A stretch of 64,000 nucleotides of DNA from Tomocerus qinae (taxonomy: Eukaryota; Arthropoda; Collembola; Entomobryomorpha; Tomoceridae). The DNA lies in NCBI GenBank assembly GCA_020055645.1, contig CM034549.1:14963930-15027929 (forward strand), in the 5' to 3' direction. The notes under the pieces are model-generated. The model was not told where the DNA came from. It made no database searches and saw only the letters and a program-made list of their open reading frames with translations. The position numbers and the translations under genes are program-made. This document shows positions 49,704-64,000 of the stretch, piece after piece. The first letter of the stretch is position 1. Each line of letters begins with the position of its first letter.

Positions 49704-52700
49704 GCAAATGAACATAGAAACTACAGACAAGTGTCTCTCTAAATAATTGCTTTAGATATAGCAAATAATTTATATGGCCACTGTAGTGCAAGGGGTGAGC
49801 ATGTTATCTCCTAAATGTATTCTATGAATAGTGCATGGATTTAATATGGAAGCATATCCTTCAAGTGAGCAATGGAAAACAAACAAACTTCTAAAATTAG
49901 ATTCTAACTGCTTAATAGGAAGCATATCCATAAAATATATAATAATCATATCAGGGTGTGGTTCTTCTTACACTCTCAAGACCTGACTTAACTTAACTGG
50001 AATCCCAATGCTACTTTACTTCTTACTTTTACTTAGTATAGCTTTACAAGACAAGAGGGAAAACCACAGTTACGTAAATCCCTAAACACGTGTCTCACTC
50101 TTTTCCCATAGTCTCACTTTAACTTGCTTTCTACTTTACTGTAGCTTCTTCCAGCTGTAAAACCAACGCACTTTGTCAGTGAAGGCAACTGGAGAAAACA
50201 AGAGTTCATAAACATTTACTCCTTCCAACTTGCTTTAAATTCAATTATTTCTCACAGCTTGACATACGCAGACACAAGTTAGTCAAAGTATAGTGTACAT
50301 TGCATAGTGCCAACATGTTGTGATGCACTAGTGGGGGCTAACTGACAACTGAATAACCATGAAATATGCAGTTCAGTATATTAGCCAATACGCATTGTCA
50401 TTTAACTTTAAAATATTATGTATTAATTCACAAATAGAAATTGTAGATATCTATTTAAGTTGTTCCTGAAATCTTTTGAAAGAGTAACATTTATAGGTGT
50501 GGGGTACAAGTGTGTCGATTTCTTAAAGTTGCAAAATGGATAAAAGGGAAAATGAAAATTTCCTTTTCACTCCTTTTCAATTGTTGAGGAAATAAAGGTC
50601 TATCCTACTTAATCCGATCTTAAATGAAATTGAAAATTCTTTGATGGAATGAATGAATATTAGTAGCTACCAATTTCTGTCAATGTAGCTGATTGCGAGC
50701 ATTGTGGCGGAATTTAACAGGGTAATAATAGTTAGGGAGGAATTTCTAAGTAGTATTTCCTTGTATGTAGATTGACAAGCGGAAGGATTGAATTGAAAAT
50801 CGAAAGTAAATAAATCATTCTAACACGGAGTGGACCACAAATTGTGGGAAAGGGTGTAAAATCACATGTTGCAAGGGATACTATTGTACTTGGACACTAA
50901 ATGTTTATTCCCGTTGTTAATACGAATGAGACCATGAGCTTGAAAGCAACCGGGCCCTGAGGGAATAGTGGGAGTAAATATACGAGAGACCATGTAGAAG
51001 ACTATATTATTGTTATAGATATAAGAAATTACTTATAGTAGTGACACTAGTTTGGTGGTACAGACTGAAAAATAAATATCCAGCAGAGAGCGTAGAATAG
51101 TAAGTGGTGTGTTGTGAAAAGTTAGTCTATAGTTCAAGTCCCCAAGACGCAGAGCTCCTCCATGCAAACAGGTACCGACTACGCTCTTGTCAAATAATAT
51201 AGACAGAAAATCTCTTTATACTAGATACTTATGAATAGTTATGTAGTAGTAGTAGGTAGCTCATGGTGAACTCTGAACAGTTTGAATTATAGAAGGAAAC
51301 TGGACCAAAGTTTTCTAATGCTGTTAAGTAAAGTAACAACAAAACATCGCAGCGCCGAGCCATATCCAGCAAAGGAATAAACGAAAACTAGGGAAATAGG
51401 TGTTCAATCTAGCGTAAAGTGGGTGAGCAAAGCAACGCAACGTAAAGCAAAGGACTGTTGTAATACTTTGTATAAATGTATAGCAAGTAGAGACAGACAC
51501 AGCAGATCTAATAGAATACAATAGACTCATAATTCCGGAACAAGCCAAACCACAAACAAAACAATGGCACTTAATGTGTCACCAAAATAAATCCAATCAT
51601 TGCAGTTGAACAGCAGAGTAGAGCTAGTCAATTCAATATAGTGGACTAAATTGCTCCATTCTCTACCAATGTGCAGTAATGCACTCTTACTTACAGATTT
51701 CTACACTCTTAGATCTACTTCTCAATTTCTGCTATAGTTCACTGACTTACTTTTTCTACATCTCCCAACTACCTATATGTATACGCATGTTGAGATTTGG
51801 TCACTTGACAAGGATATAGAAAAGATTTGTAATGTAATATAGCAGTGATGTCTGACAGTACCTTTGATCTGATGATCTTTTCTTAAGTTTTTACCACAAC
51901 GGACATTTTATGTAGGTTGAACTAACTCTATATTTAAAAAGAACATATGTATGCTCTAGATTCTGTCTATACATATGTATGTCCAGGATAAAATGGAGAT
52001 TCAGTGACTGTGACAGAGTAAACTTAAGTCAAGTCAACTCAAGTGACAAATGTCCATGTTCTGTCTTGAGATATTTAAATTTACTATCGACTCAGCAGAC
52101 AATAAATCTCCATGAAATTTCCCCTCTACCCTCAAATTGACGGCACATATATTTCAACCAATATTTCCGACTTCCTCTCCTACTCTTTTCAAGTTTACAC
52201 TATTTTCCCATTTCCACTTTTTTCTTTCACAGATCTATCTCTCCTTCTCTCGCGTCTATGAGCATTCAAAACATTGGAGTATACTTCTATCAACGGAATT
52301 CAGTCAAATCATAAAAAACTGGGCCCTTCTGTGTACAGGTCGTGGGAATCAGAACAAAAGTACTGTATTCAACTTTACATAGATACCTACTTACAGATAT
52401 GAGTACTACGCTTTCGAAATACTCCTGGATCTATTCAAACATTTCTCCGTTTTGTGTGAGGATGCAGTCTACTATATGGAAATCTGACTGGAACTGGAGT
52501 GAGTGAGAGACATACTGCACACTGCTCACTCGTCTGGAACTTAACAATTCAACCATAATGTATGAAGAGACTCCTACACATTGTGCATATGCATATGTAG
52601 CTATATGACAAATATATCTTGTCGGTAGTTCAACCTAAAATATATGCGCTCCGTACCGTACTTTAAGCGTAGACCGGAAAAGGTGTGATGAAGTACCAAA

Positions 52701-55700
52701 AAAGGAAACATGGACTTGAAAAAACTCGGAATGGAATGACGTATATGTACATACGTAGGTACTTAAAATATGCATTCTTGCACTAGATATCTTGAAATGA
52801 TAGCTTATAAGTAGGCATCTAATGCTATATCCCTATCAGACAAAAATTCTTATCTTAAAATAAAGAAACCTGTATAATATTGAATTATTCAGTTCACACA
52901 CCGCATGGAGTCTGGCTATAGACTTATATTAGCAGCTCTGAAATTCTACACTGCATTTATGGAAATAAGGTAAATTCGATCACAGAGAGGGTTACACTAC
53001 GTATTCGTGATTAGGTATGCATAATACAGTAGATAATTTCTCTTTAGTTAATGCAGGAAACTGTGAAGGTACATATAAGCATTAGATCCTTAGGTAAGTG
53101 GCCAATATAAGTGTATGAATATAATATTACAGATTCCATTTCAGTTGTCTATAAGCACCTTCTCTATATAGCCTTGACTGGAAGGGATATTTGCGGTTGT
53201 ACGGCTACATTTTACGAGTTTAGTATGAAATACGAGCCTTTCAAAAGCTCATCCTAATGCCGATGCAGCACATCTACATCCAGCTCAATCCACATCCACC
53301 CCATTCGATTAGATTGGCAAAAAAAAGTTGCTATTAGAATATAGTATATAGGGATATAGTAGTAGCATTAGCGAGGCTTGCCTCTAAATTTCAATTTCTT
53401 ACGCTCTTTAGATCTTAATAATGAAATAAACCATAACTGACTTGACTAGACTGTAGTTGACTGCAGTATTTTAGAAATTCTTGTTTCAAATTCATTCCCC
53501 CTTTCTATTAGGCGCAGTTCTCTTATTGCTCCACTTTCTGTTCGACACAAGTTATGACTCTGTATGACAGACTTATTATTTCGTATTTCAGAGCAGAGCT
53601 GAAGGGATTGGGATTGCATTGAATTTCCACCCTAAATGTGCCCGCTGAGGTATACCTGAATTGAACCTCCCCAAATAATCCGATTTATATCAAACACATC
53701 AGCATAATATCGAATATCGATTCAATGCATGCTAACGTGCACGTTTATAATAACTTATGGCGACTAGCCACTAAAGTACGAGTCTACCAATTCATATTCT
53801 TATTAAACCCAATAGAAAACTAACTGCCTGCATACAAGAACATAATACATACAACTGCTTGAAGCCTACAACTGACCCCAACAACCGTTTCAGTTTTAAA
53901 AAAGATGAAACAGGATACGTGCATTGTGCTTTGGTTTACTAATAAAGACCTGGCCAACATTAACAATGAGCTAAGCACCCGATCCTATCACTTCAATCAC
54001 AACGCGTCACCACATTTTACAATGTGCATTCTATCCCTTAGTGTACTTATACAGATTACTGATTGAAAAGTGAAAAACGAGACTTATTCCCCCCTTCTTC
54101 ACATAAAGAACTTAATGTATTGTAATAGGCTGTAATCTAAACTCCTACACATTCATTTTATATCCCATTACCTGTCTTGATGTATGTACCTAAGTGAAGA
54201 ATGGGGATAATATTATGGAAAGACAGCTTACCTTATGTAACCTACCATTAAGCTAACTCTCAATTGAAGAGATTTTTATTACTGCTACAATACAACTGCC
54301 AAACCTCTTTTGGGGATACCTACTTTATTTAATATTATTACGATTGAAATAAATGGGACTTGGGTTAAATAGGTAGGAAAATCCTATTACGCGTTTTACC
54401 CATCATCGCTTCATAAGCTAAAGCATATTTTAATTTTACACTCTCCAGTCTCTACGTCTCCATTCTTTAGTCTCTGTGGTCCAAGCGCAGCGACAAAGTA
54501 ATGGCCATTGAAAGGATTTTCATTGCAATTTACATCCAGGTACATGGATGCTGGAGCAATTTAATCCAATCCATTTCAATCTATAGTTGCTTTTGTCTTT
54601 CTCTGTATAACATTTTACTTCGTCCACTTCCCAATCGTACTAGAAGACAATGGGAACATTTAAATTATGGATTTTCTCTGAAATAACATTTTTCCGGTGG
54701 AATATGGAAAATGGAACGGTATTTCGTGCCTGTATAATATTCTCGTGATAGAGACAGAGATTTATTAAGGACATTCAATAGTAATAAGTATTATTAGAGT
54801 TCTGAGAATCTGTTGAACATAAAGTCAGAACTTTTTACCTTCGGGAAGAAAGGGAATTAGAGCAGAAAGAAGACTCCATTGAGTAATTGAATTAGTCACT
54901 TATACTAACTAGGACCTGAACCAAATAAGGTTGTTTTCCAATAAGAAAAATAGTCTGTAATCGAATTACAAGTAAACTTTGGGTAGCAATCTAAATTCTA
55001 CTTTATGTGGGGTAATTTTGTTAGGCTCTTCTACCAACACAAAGCTCAGTCGTCTCATTTATCCTTGTGAAACAAATATTTACCTGTTTTTGTGAACCTA
55101 AGCCAAACTGGAGTCAAATAATGTAAATTACCACTGTTGAAGATTTACTCTTCTCCAATTACACTAAAACTTACACCATACCTCTCGACATTTACTTTGG
55201 CAACTGTAGCATGTATTCGTGCCTTTCTCTTCCAATTTATGCTATTCCAATAATCACTATCAGTAATCACTATTCCAAGAAATAAAGTAATGCACTAAAC
55301 TACCCACTTCAATATAATTTATCAGATTGCATATTAGATTATATTTAAAGTGTATGAGTATTCAACAAGAAAATACTACTGCAGCTGCAAACAACCATTT
55401 TAGATAAAATGCTACCATTTACGCTCCGATGCAAGGGAAGACATAATTCACAGAAATCTATAAATCGCATCTTCTATTATGTGCAGATAACATTTTGCAA
55501 CAATTCTGTAGGATTTTTAATGTTTTTACCTCGTCTAACGCTAAGTATTTACTGAAGACATCCTTTTTATAAGTACCAACACAAATCTACTTTATTTTTG
55601 CGCATGAATTCATTGTGTACAGACTCAATTCAATCGTTCGTGATTCCTGGACTACCTAGAATTCTGCAATGAATGGCAAAGAGTAGTAAATACCAGCAAC

Positions 55701-57749
55701 AATAATTTTCTATCTCTATCGTGTCCCTAATTCCCTTGCCTGAGTTTTATTGAAATGTTTTTTACTATTTGCACTTACTTATATGTAGAATCATAAACAC
55801 ATAGAATATATCGAAAAAGTGTTACGAACCACTCGTATCAGGATGAAATGTAATAATCCGTCCTGTATAGAATCACTAAGCTTGACTCGAATCCTTATTT
55901 TGAAAACTGAAACATTCAAGATATACCAGAGGAAAGAAGAAGAGAAGAAACCTTCACGGAACCATTTACCATGACTGGAACGTGAGATGTTGTGTAAAGT
56001 AATTGTACACTAATATACAAAGTGCTATATACATAGGTACACGAATATTCTATTTGTACCTACTAAAGTATGTATGTACCTATGCTATCTGCTAATGCAC
56101 ACTAGTATAGTTAATCTGAGACTGTAATGCAAAAAATAAGAGTTAACTTTTTAAGTATATGACTATAAACTAATAATGTAAGAGTAGAGGATATATATAA
56201 AACGTAAGTGTATGTGTATTTTAGTGCACAATAATATAATGCACAAGTAAGCACATATTCTAAACGTGCATCCACACTCAATCCTTTCTTTGCTACCAGA
56301 AGCATAGTCCAACAATTGAACTTGTTCAACAAAACACGCTCTTCTAATCCCAACCAGGAACACTTTGGAGCACAACGTTGAATTGCTGACTAAAAATTGA
56401 AATACTTTAGTCGTATATGTGTACCGTATATCAGAAAGACGAACCACAACTGTAACCACAACAAATACCTTAATCCCATTTTCAAGAGTACGGTACACAA
56501 AGTAAATAGTATGCATCAATTGAGTTATTACTATTGAGTGGTAAGTACTTGTATACTATGTGGTATACCATCTCTCTAAGTAGACACATTATTCACGCAA
56601 CTACAGAAATTCTCTTTTCCGAAACTGGAGCAAAAGAAATACACAAGTAACAATTCATTTCGCTATATAGGTAATCTATCGATTTCTTTCTCTAGGCTAC
56701 ATTGCCTCATTTTAAAGCTCTTGAACCTTACTACACATTCTACAGCAATGAACAAACCCAAATTGCTACATAAATTCAAGAGGTTGAAATTTTAAACCTA
56801 TTCAGTTTGAAAATAGCTGAAATACTTTAACGAGGACGATTGATGGTCGTTAAATAGTAGCTACAAAGAATTAGTAATTACATTGAGAAATGTAAAACAA
56901 AGTTTTATTTACAATTGTGCTTAGTAAACTAGGGAAAGGAAGGCTACTTGTCACTTAGCACACTTTTCCAGGGAGAGAATTAATGCCTTTGAAAATTTAT
57001 TTACACTCCGCCAGGTACAGACATGTACCATCATAAATTAACAATGTTTCATTTAGTTACAACAATCTGTAGAGTTTTTTCATTTAATTTTATGAAGGTA
57101 CCTATGGACTACCATCATAATATAACTCTCCATTAGAGAATAAGATAGATTCGCGTATATAGCTCACTGGTTCAAAAACCGATTCAAGAGCAGGGCAGAC
57201 AGAACACAAAGCAGAGACGAAAAGAACAAAGGAATTTATACAATAGTGTCCCTGAGTTCTGGAACAAAAGTGCAGTACGTGTACACAGAAGACATTTTTA
57301 TTTTTCAGCGGAAATTAAGGCAATGCGAGAGAGAGAAAGAACAGCGGGTAATTTCCCAGGTGTCATAAACACCAAACTCAACGGAGCGAAGTTGTACTGT
57401 TAGTACTCTAGTGCTCTGAATTATCAGTTTGCGAAATCTCAGCTGGAACATGAGCCACTTTGCATCCTATATGTAGGTATAGTTAAGTTATGAGGTTGAG
57501 GAATAGCTACATATGTATGGAATTCATTCGTCTGAGTTAGAGAGAGGAGGATGGATGGCTGTAGAAGACACTTAACCATCTATCTGACGAATAAACTCCT
57601 GAAAGTTTTACATCTCGTTTTCCCTGAGCAAAGGAGCTAATGTAAGATAGCACGTTATTCTATTATTCAAAGTTGTAAGTAGAAAAATGTGTGTGTACGT
57701 GTGTATAGGATGGTCAAAGTCACTTGTAGGTGAGCTGATTAAAAGTTTT

Positions 57750-57764
57750 AGTGCACTGTGCACT
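57750..57764. repeat. Short palindrome
   Basis: AGTGCAC, a central T, then GTGCACT. Perfect, with weak extension into the flanking TTTTA/TTTTACT bases. Confidence 0.6.
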
Positions 57765-59781
57765 TTTACTGCTTTACCTCTTTGTCTCTAGGTTCACCAT
57801 GTTCACAATATATCCAGGTATTTCTTTGTATAAAAGTACAAAGACTTATTTCAGCAGTCACTAGTACTGTGCCAATCTATTGTATTGCATGCTAGAGAGT
57901 ATTGTTCTTATAACAAACTTTTTTGCTTTATTCTGTCTGGAATTCATGAGAATGAACAAGAATTGCTTTTGCTGGAGCAGAGTTAGTAGTTGATTGCTCT
58001 TATACTTCTAACGAGTATACATGCATAACCCGGACAAGACCACTAAAATCCTTTCATGTATACAATACATATAAATATACTTACGAGAAACCAAACCAGA
58101 TGCTCCTTTTTGCATTAGCTACCTACCCCTTTGGAACTTTTCTATATGCATCTCTCCATTAACTATGTGTTTAGTATCAGTGCTATATCATTTTATAATG
58201 CCCTCAACTATACGTTCCTGTCACTGACTCTGATGACTCATTTCTCACACCGTCTATTCTCTTCTTTGCTAGAATGTATCCTTCGTTTTTGCACAGCCTC
58301 ATTAAAACGATGAAACTCATTTCATTACAAAGCACGTCTATTGCAAAAACACGAATTTCATCTCAGACCATCTCCTGAGCATTAGGCAGATGAAAATTCA
58401 ACCAAGTGTAGCCATTGCCATTGGATTTTCTTTTACAGAGTAGTCTACACTTTCTGAACTCTTCAAAGTCTTTCCTATTATACAGAGTTCCTTTCCTTCT
58501 CGGTTCATGGTATTATTTTATGGAAGAATAATACTTTTTTGGATAATCCGTTCACATAAAAGAAAATACTAGTATACCTATATGGATTAGCAAGATACCT
58601 TATATGTACAGATGTAAACAATCTAAAAAGAGGTGGATAAGCATTTTAATGAGTAGCACGAGCCAGTAAACTTGAACTAGACGACGGAAATTCAGAGTGC
58701 ATAATATTACTGTCAACATTATCTCAGAATGGAATAGGCGACTAGTGACAAGAAATTTATTGCATCATCGGGTCTCCTGCAACATTGCTTTGCAATCGGC
58801 ATCGCTATCTCTAGATTGTGACTGACTGAGCAGAACAGTTGTCGTTCTATAGCAATTAGCGAATACCTTTGTGAAACATTGCGCATTTATACTACTCTTT
58901 CTGCCATATTATTCAAGATTGGTATATGGTCTCTCTAAACATTATAAACGCCAGTTGTTACTAAATAGTTAAACAGCTATAGGACAAGTGAGGAGTGAAA
59001 TGGAATCAAACGACGCTACTACAGCAAAATTGGCCCATCGTACACAAACACTAATGTAATACTAAACACTTTGTAGAAACATTTAGCAGGCTTTCGTTGT
59101 TAGTGATAAAAGTAATGGCAATGGCTCATTGGCTTCCTTAGCTTTCTACTACTCTACCAGATACTAATTTAATGAATCCATGTCTACTTATCCACTAACA
59201 TTTATGATAGGTAACTTGGTAAATATACTCTGATCTAAGGTAGCTTAAATAGACACCAAATAAAGAGACACCCATAATTGAAAGTTACGTGAGATCATAT
59301 CACAGATCTATATCACCAACGCATCAGTGTCTATTTGTCTGTCATTTACCAACTAAAGTAATTGGATCCTTGTAAATAAACAAACTATATAAGTACAACC
59401 TATAGATTATAGTTATAGCACAATAATTGATTTCGCTCACCGATTCCCTTTATGCTATGCAAGAGTGTCGCAAAAAATGAAACTAGTCAAACCATGCGTG
59501 CACATAAAATGATGAGCTAACAAATTTAATAGATAAGCCACAATTCTTTCAACATACTAAACAAATATAAACATGCTCGATGACAAACATAACTAGTGTG
59601 ACATGATGTGAAGGCATCAACAGGGAACCTCATTATATCATGCTGAAATAATAGGCCATTAAAATAATTTTCAAAAAGTTCAAACCTGATCTTATAAAGA
59701 ATTACCAAAACAAAGAACACTAGTAAAACAATATTGGCGGCTAATCTTGAAAATGCGAAAATAAAAAAATTTAAAGCTTAC

Positions 59782-59839
59782 CTTTCAGACAATGTCTCAA
59801 GTTTTTATTCGGTTGTGCTATCAAGGAGCCAAGACAAGA
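59782..59839 (-). CDS. Candidate 58-base internal exon, unrecognised
   Basis: On the minus strand a strong pyrimidine-rich acceptor (TCCCTGTCTTGTCTTCAG) is followed by 58 bases ending GAAAG before a GTAAGC donor. One frame is open, reading SCLGSLIAQPNKNLRHCLK. Both splice signals are good and the length suits a small exon, but no partner exon was fixed and the translation is too short to recognise. Signals of this quality also arise by chance in 64 kb. Confidence 0.2.
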
Positions 59840-62800
59840 CTGAAGACAAGACAGGGAGACGAGTAAACGAAGATGCACGTAGGAATAATAATGCAAGTTG
59901 TTTATTAAGGTATGTGTGGATAATGGAGGGGACTTTGTGGATGTGTTGCTGGAACTTGAAACGTCTAAAAAGTTTTTTGTTAGAGTTCAGTTGAGTAGAT
60001 AATGTATAATGATGAGTTTGAATGTTGATGATGACTCGTCAAATATGCACTTGAGCATTCACTTATTATTGTTATTGTTATTAGGAGAAGGCTGGCTGGG
60101 CAGGGGCAGAAAGTTGATCCGGGATAACAGTATAGGTTTGCTATAATGATATGATAATCATTTATTCGTTCATGAGGTCGTAAATGGTATTATAATGTTA
60201 CTTTATTCCCTACTGTACTACTGACTTGTCAATCCATCCATGCATCAAAATATGATAATGCAAGATCGTCGGAATTCTAGTGTCTGTAGTAAACTGTATG
60301 TGGTATGAAAATGTACTTAACAATGTTGTATAGTGAGGAAAATGACTAACATAAACAACCTAAAAGAGATATCGTGAAGACAGGACGATGTGTAACGAAG
60401 CACTGGTATGAAATACAAATCACGAGCGACAATTGAAACGAACCGGACAAGAGACGACACTGATTGTGCAACTGTAGTTTGCTATTAGCATGTAGTGACT
60501 TTTGTTGTGATTTTCAGTTCGGAATCCACGAACCACAGAAAAATCCACTTTTTTCTTGACACGTGTCTCTTTTCACGAGAAAAGGAAAGCAAACTGAAGT
60601 TTTGTTGCAGTAGGAGTAGAGTACAATCACACTGTTATAGTACACAAAGACAGACTTTTTTTCTATTTTTCTAGCTCACTTGATTCTTGCTGGCTTTCGT
60701 TTAGTTTTGGTTTTCCAGTTAGTTTGGTGTGTTGTGTGTTAGGAACAAGAGTTTGCTTTTCTTGTGTTTGTTTGTTATGGTGTTGTATGTTTTTGGTTCA
60801 GTTTTGGTATGATGTCTAGGATGTCGCTTTTTGGTATCACTTGCACTCGTGCAGTAGAACTGCGGCTTTTCCGTCTCTAATCTTAAACTGTTCTGTCTGT
60901 CACTACCTTGAACAAATGTTGAACTCCACAGCAGAACCTACATCCATAACATTCATACTTACACGAAGACAAGATTGGTAAACAGTCTCTTTACCTTGAA
61001 TTCACTTGACTATCTCAATTGTCACAATTGCCCGTTTGCTGCACTCGCTCACACTCCAACAGCCTATAGAACTTTAACTCAAGAACAAACTGGAATTGTT
61101 GCAGATAAGCCGGCACCATCTAAACGACTTTCCTGATGAGCTTCTTTTATGTCCAATTCACAACAACAAGAGACAAGACCACCTCACTATATACAGAAGA
61201 TGAGTTGTTCTCTCGAAATTAACGCTGATGTTGTAGTCACTATATGTAAATTATTGTACGTCTTAGAACGCCCAAGCACTGCACTTGGCTTACTAAAGAA
61301 TCTTTTCTTCTTTTGTTAGCCGACAAAAAAACTCTTGTGATTTGGTTTTCTTCTGCAATCCAATGGCACTGTGAATTTCAATGCAATCCAATTTCAGAGA
61401 CTCTTCAATTCGGCCTACAGGAAACAAAAGACACAAAGTCAGTCAAGTATTCTTCACGAAATATTAATCTACTTATCTTTATAGCTATCAGCTATTGAAT
61501 AACTGTCTTTCATCCAAACTACTATAAATAGCACAGCAGGAAACAAAACAACATTTTACATTTACGTTCCAGTCCCACAATGACTAAAGAACAAATCCTC
61601 CGAATTGAAACACGACTTTTTCACTCCTAAATATTAACATTACCTAAATGATTGGTGCTTAAAGAGTAATAATCCCTATATAGTACCTGTTAATTTGACT
61701 AGCTGACAAACCATGGTCTCTAATAATACCTTTTCCTTCCTCAGTGGTGCTAGTCTAGACGAGAAAATGAGCAACCAGACCAACTCGGTAATGAAACCTT
61801 TCCTTTTCCAGCGTAAAATCGATCGAAAATCATTATTGGTAACATAACATGCAATCACACATAAAGAATGCATATTTACATGTCTGTTTCTATATAACTA
61901 ATGCCATGTGCAGACTAACAGCGAGACACAAATGAGTCAATTCGATTTCTTGATAAAGACTTTCCAATCAAAGACCAGTGGAAAACGGTTTTTTTTTCTT
62001 GGCAACTTACAAAGAATCCTTTAGTAAAAATTGATGAGCTTGCAAGAAAGTATTCTGCTGAATAATCCAATAGGGAATATTCAGATACAAAAGAAAATGA
62101 TGCTCATTAGCATAATGTTTTCTATCTAACAACAAATATGTCCTAGTTGACAAAACACTGATTTTCACTTGATAACAACTACAAAATATCTAAGGAGTCT
62201 CCTCGAGAAACTAAATCAGTCAGATCATTGTCAATGGGAAGTCAAAGCTGACTTGACTTGAGTTGACATTGAGTTCCGCCGGCTCTGGTCTGTCTATTCT
62301 TTTCCTCTCTCTCCCTCCCCCACAACTTGTGCCAATGATGCCAAAAAAAGCTAAGACTATGATGTGAAAGAAACCAAGAAGACACCTTTGTATTCTTTGC
62401 GTATGTAGTCTGTTCTTTAGTACGGAAACCCACTGAGTCTTCCTACGTCCTGTCAGCCATGAACTCAAGTTCTCAAGCAAACAAACTGAAATCATAACAA
62501 ATCCGAGAAATGTATTCTTTTCCTTCCTATCTCTATAGGCATTAGTAAATCTTATGGAGACAAAACTTGATTGTTAGCCTTTCTGCTCTCTATTTACTTA
62601 TGTCTTTTGTTCTGCCGCTCGCTCTCCTGTCGTGAATCCTGATATTCTGAGACAGCAAATTCCATACAGTTTTCTCCTGTCAATCTGTCTCTCTATTTTT
62701 ACATTCAATCACTCAAATGGAAAATAAAAGCTTGAAATTTCTCAAACACTCACTAAAACCCACTCCCTCACACTTGCATAACCTCTCTTCTGAAAAAGTA

Positions 62801-64000
62801 CCGCATAAAATGGTAATAAGCTATTCCACAGAAAAAATCTGATTTCTCCCCCAAAAATTGTATTATTAATCTTCAAATTAAAAACGCTAAATAAACTTTT
62901 GATTTTGTTTCCAATTGATTTAATCACTAACACAAATAAATATTATTTAATTTCAATACATACAGATGGGAAGTTTGAGTGTTTCGTGTATGCAACGATC
63001 GAATTTAATTGTCCCTAACATGAATGACAGTAGAAAAAAATACGAATGTATGCAATGTGTACCTTGTTAAGTGCTGATGATGAAAATTAGCGCAGAAATA
63101 GTTCCTCGTAGTTAGACTAAGGGGAAGTGTGTAGTTAGAGTTAGTAACTTTTGTAAAGACTTGAATAGAAGATTGTATGTTGGTGTTCGGTATATTGTGA
63201 TACTGGTGAGAGATGTAGACGAGAAAAAGAGGTACACGTTCACTCACAGCTGGTCCATGAAGGAATGAGCGTGTAGTGTGCTGTGCAACGTAGAAACATT
63301 CAATTCACAGTCTGACGATGTGCCGTAGTAGTCTGAACAAAGTAGTCATGCCGTAGCGTGTAGTCCTCACGTTCACTTTTGCTATCCTTCTCCAGTAGTT
63401 GTCCAGTATGCTTACTTCTACAGCTCTACACACGAAATAGTGTATAATATGCCAAAGTTATAGCTCCATGCACCAGCCAACTTACCACTCGAGTCTTCGT
63501 GTGTATATGTATGCAATGGCAAACGAGTCAACTCAATAGTCCCTTCCACAGTAAGTAGTGGCTACGTCCTCCACAGTAGGAGTAAGTAACGAGTAGGTAA
63601 CTTAAATAGTATTAGTGAGTAGTTGTACTTCGTACTACTACTCCTGGTACCTAAAGGGTAGACTCATACACACATAAAAGAACTTATATAGTACCAAAGC
63701 AGAATTAAATAGAGTCATGGCAGAACAGCAGCAGCGTGTGCGTTTCTGTTGTGTTCTATCGAACAGTGCAATCCAAGACCTTCATCTATAACTTGTATAT
63801 CGTAGTAGCATTATTATATACGTCTTTTCTACACTGCACCCATCTACTCAAAAAACTTGCTTCTCCAAACCTTTCCTCATGGACTTTGAGTTTTTCCAGT
63901 TCTCATCTCACACACACTCAATTCTACAATAATGTTATGCATTACTATAAAGGTAGTTAGTTAGATACTCTATATAAAGCATACAATGATATGAAAGGCT
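59840..64000. other. Non-coding stretch to the end of the window
   Basis: No supported gene. It holds a TTATTG hexamer run (60064-60083), an AAGTCAAGTC 10-mer in minus orientation (62250-62259) and a weak microexon-like signal at 61745-61787. A G+T-rich stretch lies at about 60490-60850 on the plus strand. No repeat element was recognised. Confidence 0.55.
60064..60083. repeat. TTATTG hexanucleotide microsatellite
   Basis: About three units of TTATTG. Confidence 0.7.

Larger units (their letters stand above)
47670..59781. other. Twelve kilobases without supported genes
   Basis: Nothing convincing. Items noted: an imperfect inverted repeat at 49622-49703, an AAGTCAAGTC 10-mer at 52026-52035, a small direct duplication around 55242-55278 (CTATTCCAA and TAATCACTAT each twice) and a perfect 7-base-arm palindrome at 57750-57764. 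Two overlapping minus-strand frames at 56111-56519 are tyrosine- and leucine-rich translations of A+T-rich DNA and lack exon context. Confidence 0.55.

Noticed and set aside
51119-51180. A TTCAAGTCC word resembling a tRNA T-arm
   Set aside because: I could not find matching acceptor, D-arm and anticodon stems around it. No tRNA gene is supported anywhere in the window by reading alone; a tRNAscan run would settle it.
56111-56519. Two overlapping minus-strand frames of 80 and 118 codons
   Set aside because: The translations are rich in Tyr, Leu, Ile and Val from ATA/TAT-rich DNA, with no splice sites or start context.
61745-61787. Plus-strand microexon-like segment (good acceptor TTTTCCTTCCTCAG, donor GTAATG, one open frame reading GASLDEKMSNQTNS)
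   Set aside because: Only 43 bases, a weak donor and no partner exon. Matches of this quality are expected by chance in a pyrimidine-rich stretch.

Overview
The window looks like gene-poor, A+T-rich nuclear DNA from a eukaryote (about one third G+C by eye). There is no long open reading frame, no bacterial-style gene packing, and no rRNA or tRNA that I can recognise. The one convincing intron is 55 bases long, with GTAAG at one end and a pyrimidine-rich tract ending in TTTAG at the other. Short introns of this kind, together with many CTAC/GTAC-type short repeats and small DNA transposons, suggest an invertebrate, perhaps an arthropod. This placement is inference; no protein is recognised well enough to name a group.

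Layout. 1-9.2 kb is non-coding with simple repeats. 9.2-9.5 kb holds the best gene evidence: two minus-strand exons joined in frame across the 55-base intron. 11.6-11.8 kb holds a coding-like minus-strand terminal exon with an ATTAAA poly(A)-type signal downstream. 15.3-18.6 kb holds weaker coding candidates. 18.6-28.8 kb is essentially empty. 28.8-29.3 kb and 31.7-31.9 kb each hold a small non-autonomous DNA transposon (MITE). Both are complete, with exact 9-bp target-site duplications and termini beginning CAAGAT, which fits a Mutator-like origin. 39.15-40.13 kb is a composite minisatellite: a hairpin, a GTCC microsatellite, seven identical 26-bp units, transitional units, thirteen 21-bp units, and a decayed tail containing a 59-bp higher-order repeat. 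40-64 kb is non-coding, with a few short inverted repeats and weak coding candidates at 47.5 and 59.8 kb.

The coding candidates do not form a recognisable pathway, and I cannot assign a function to any of them. The best-supported content is the pair of MITEs, the composite minisatellite, the two-exon minus-strand fragment, and at least eight dispersed copies of the 10-mer AAGTCAAGTC. I found no clear novel protein system; the unusual material is repeat biology.
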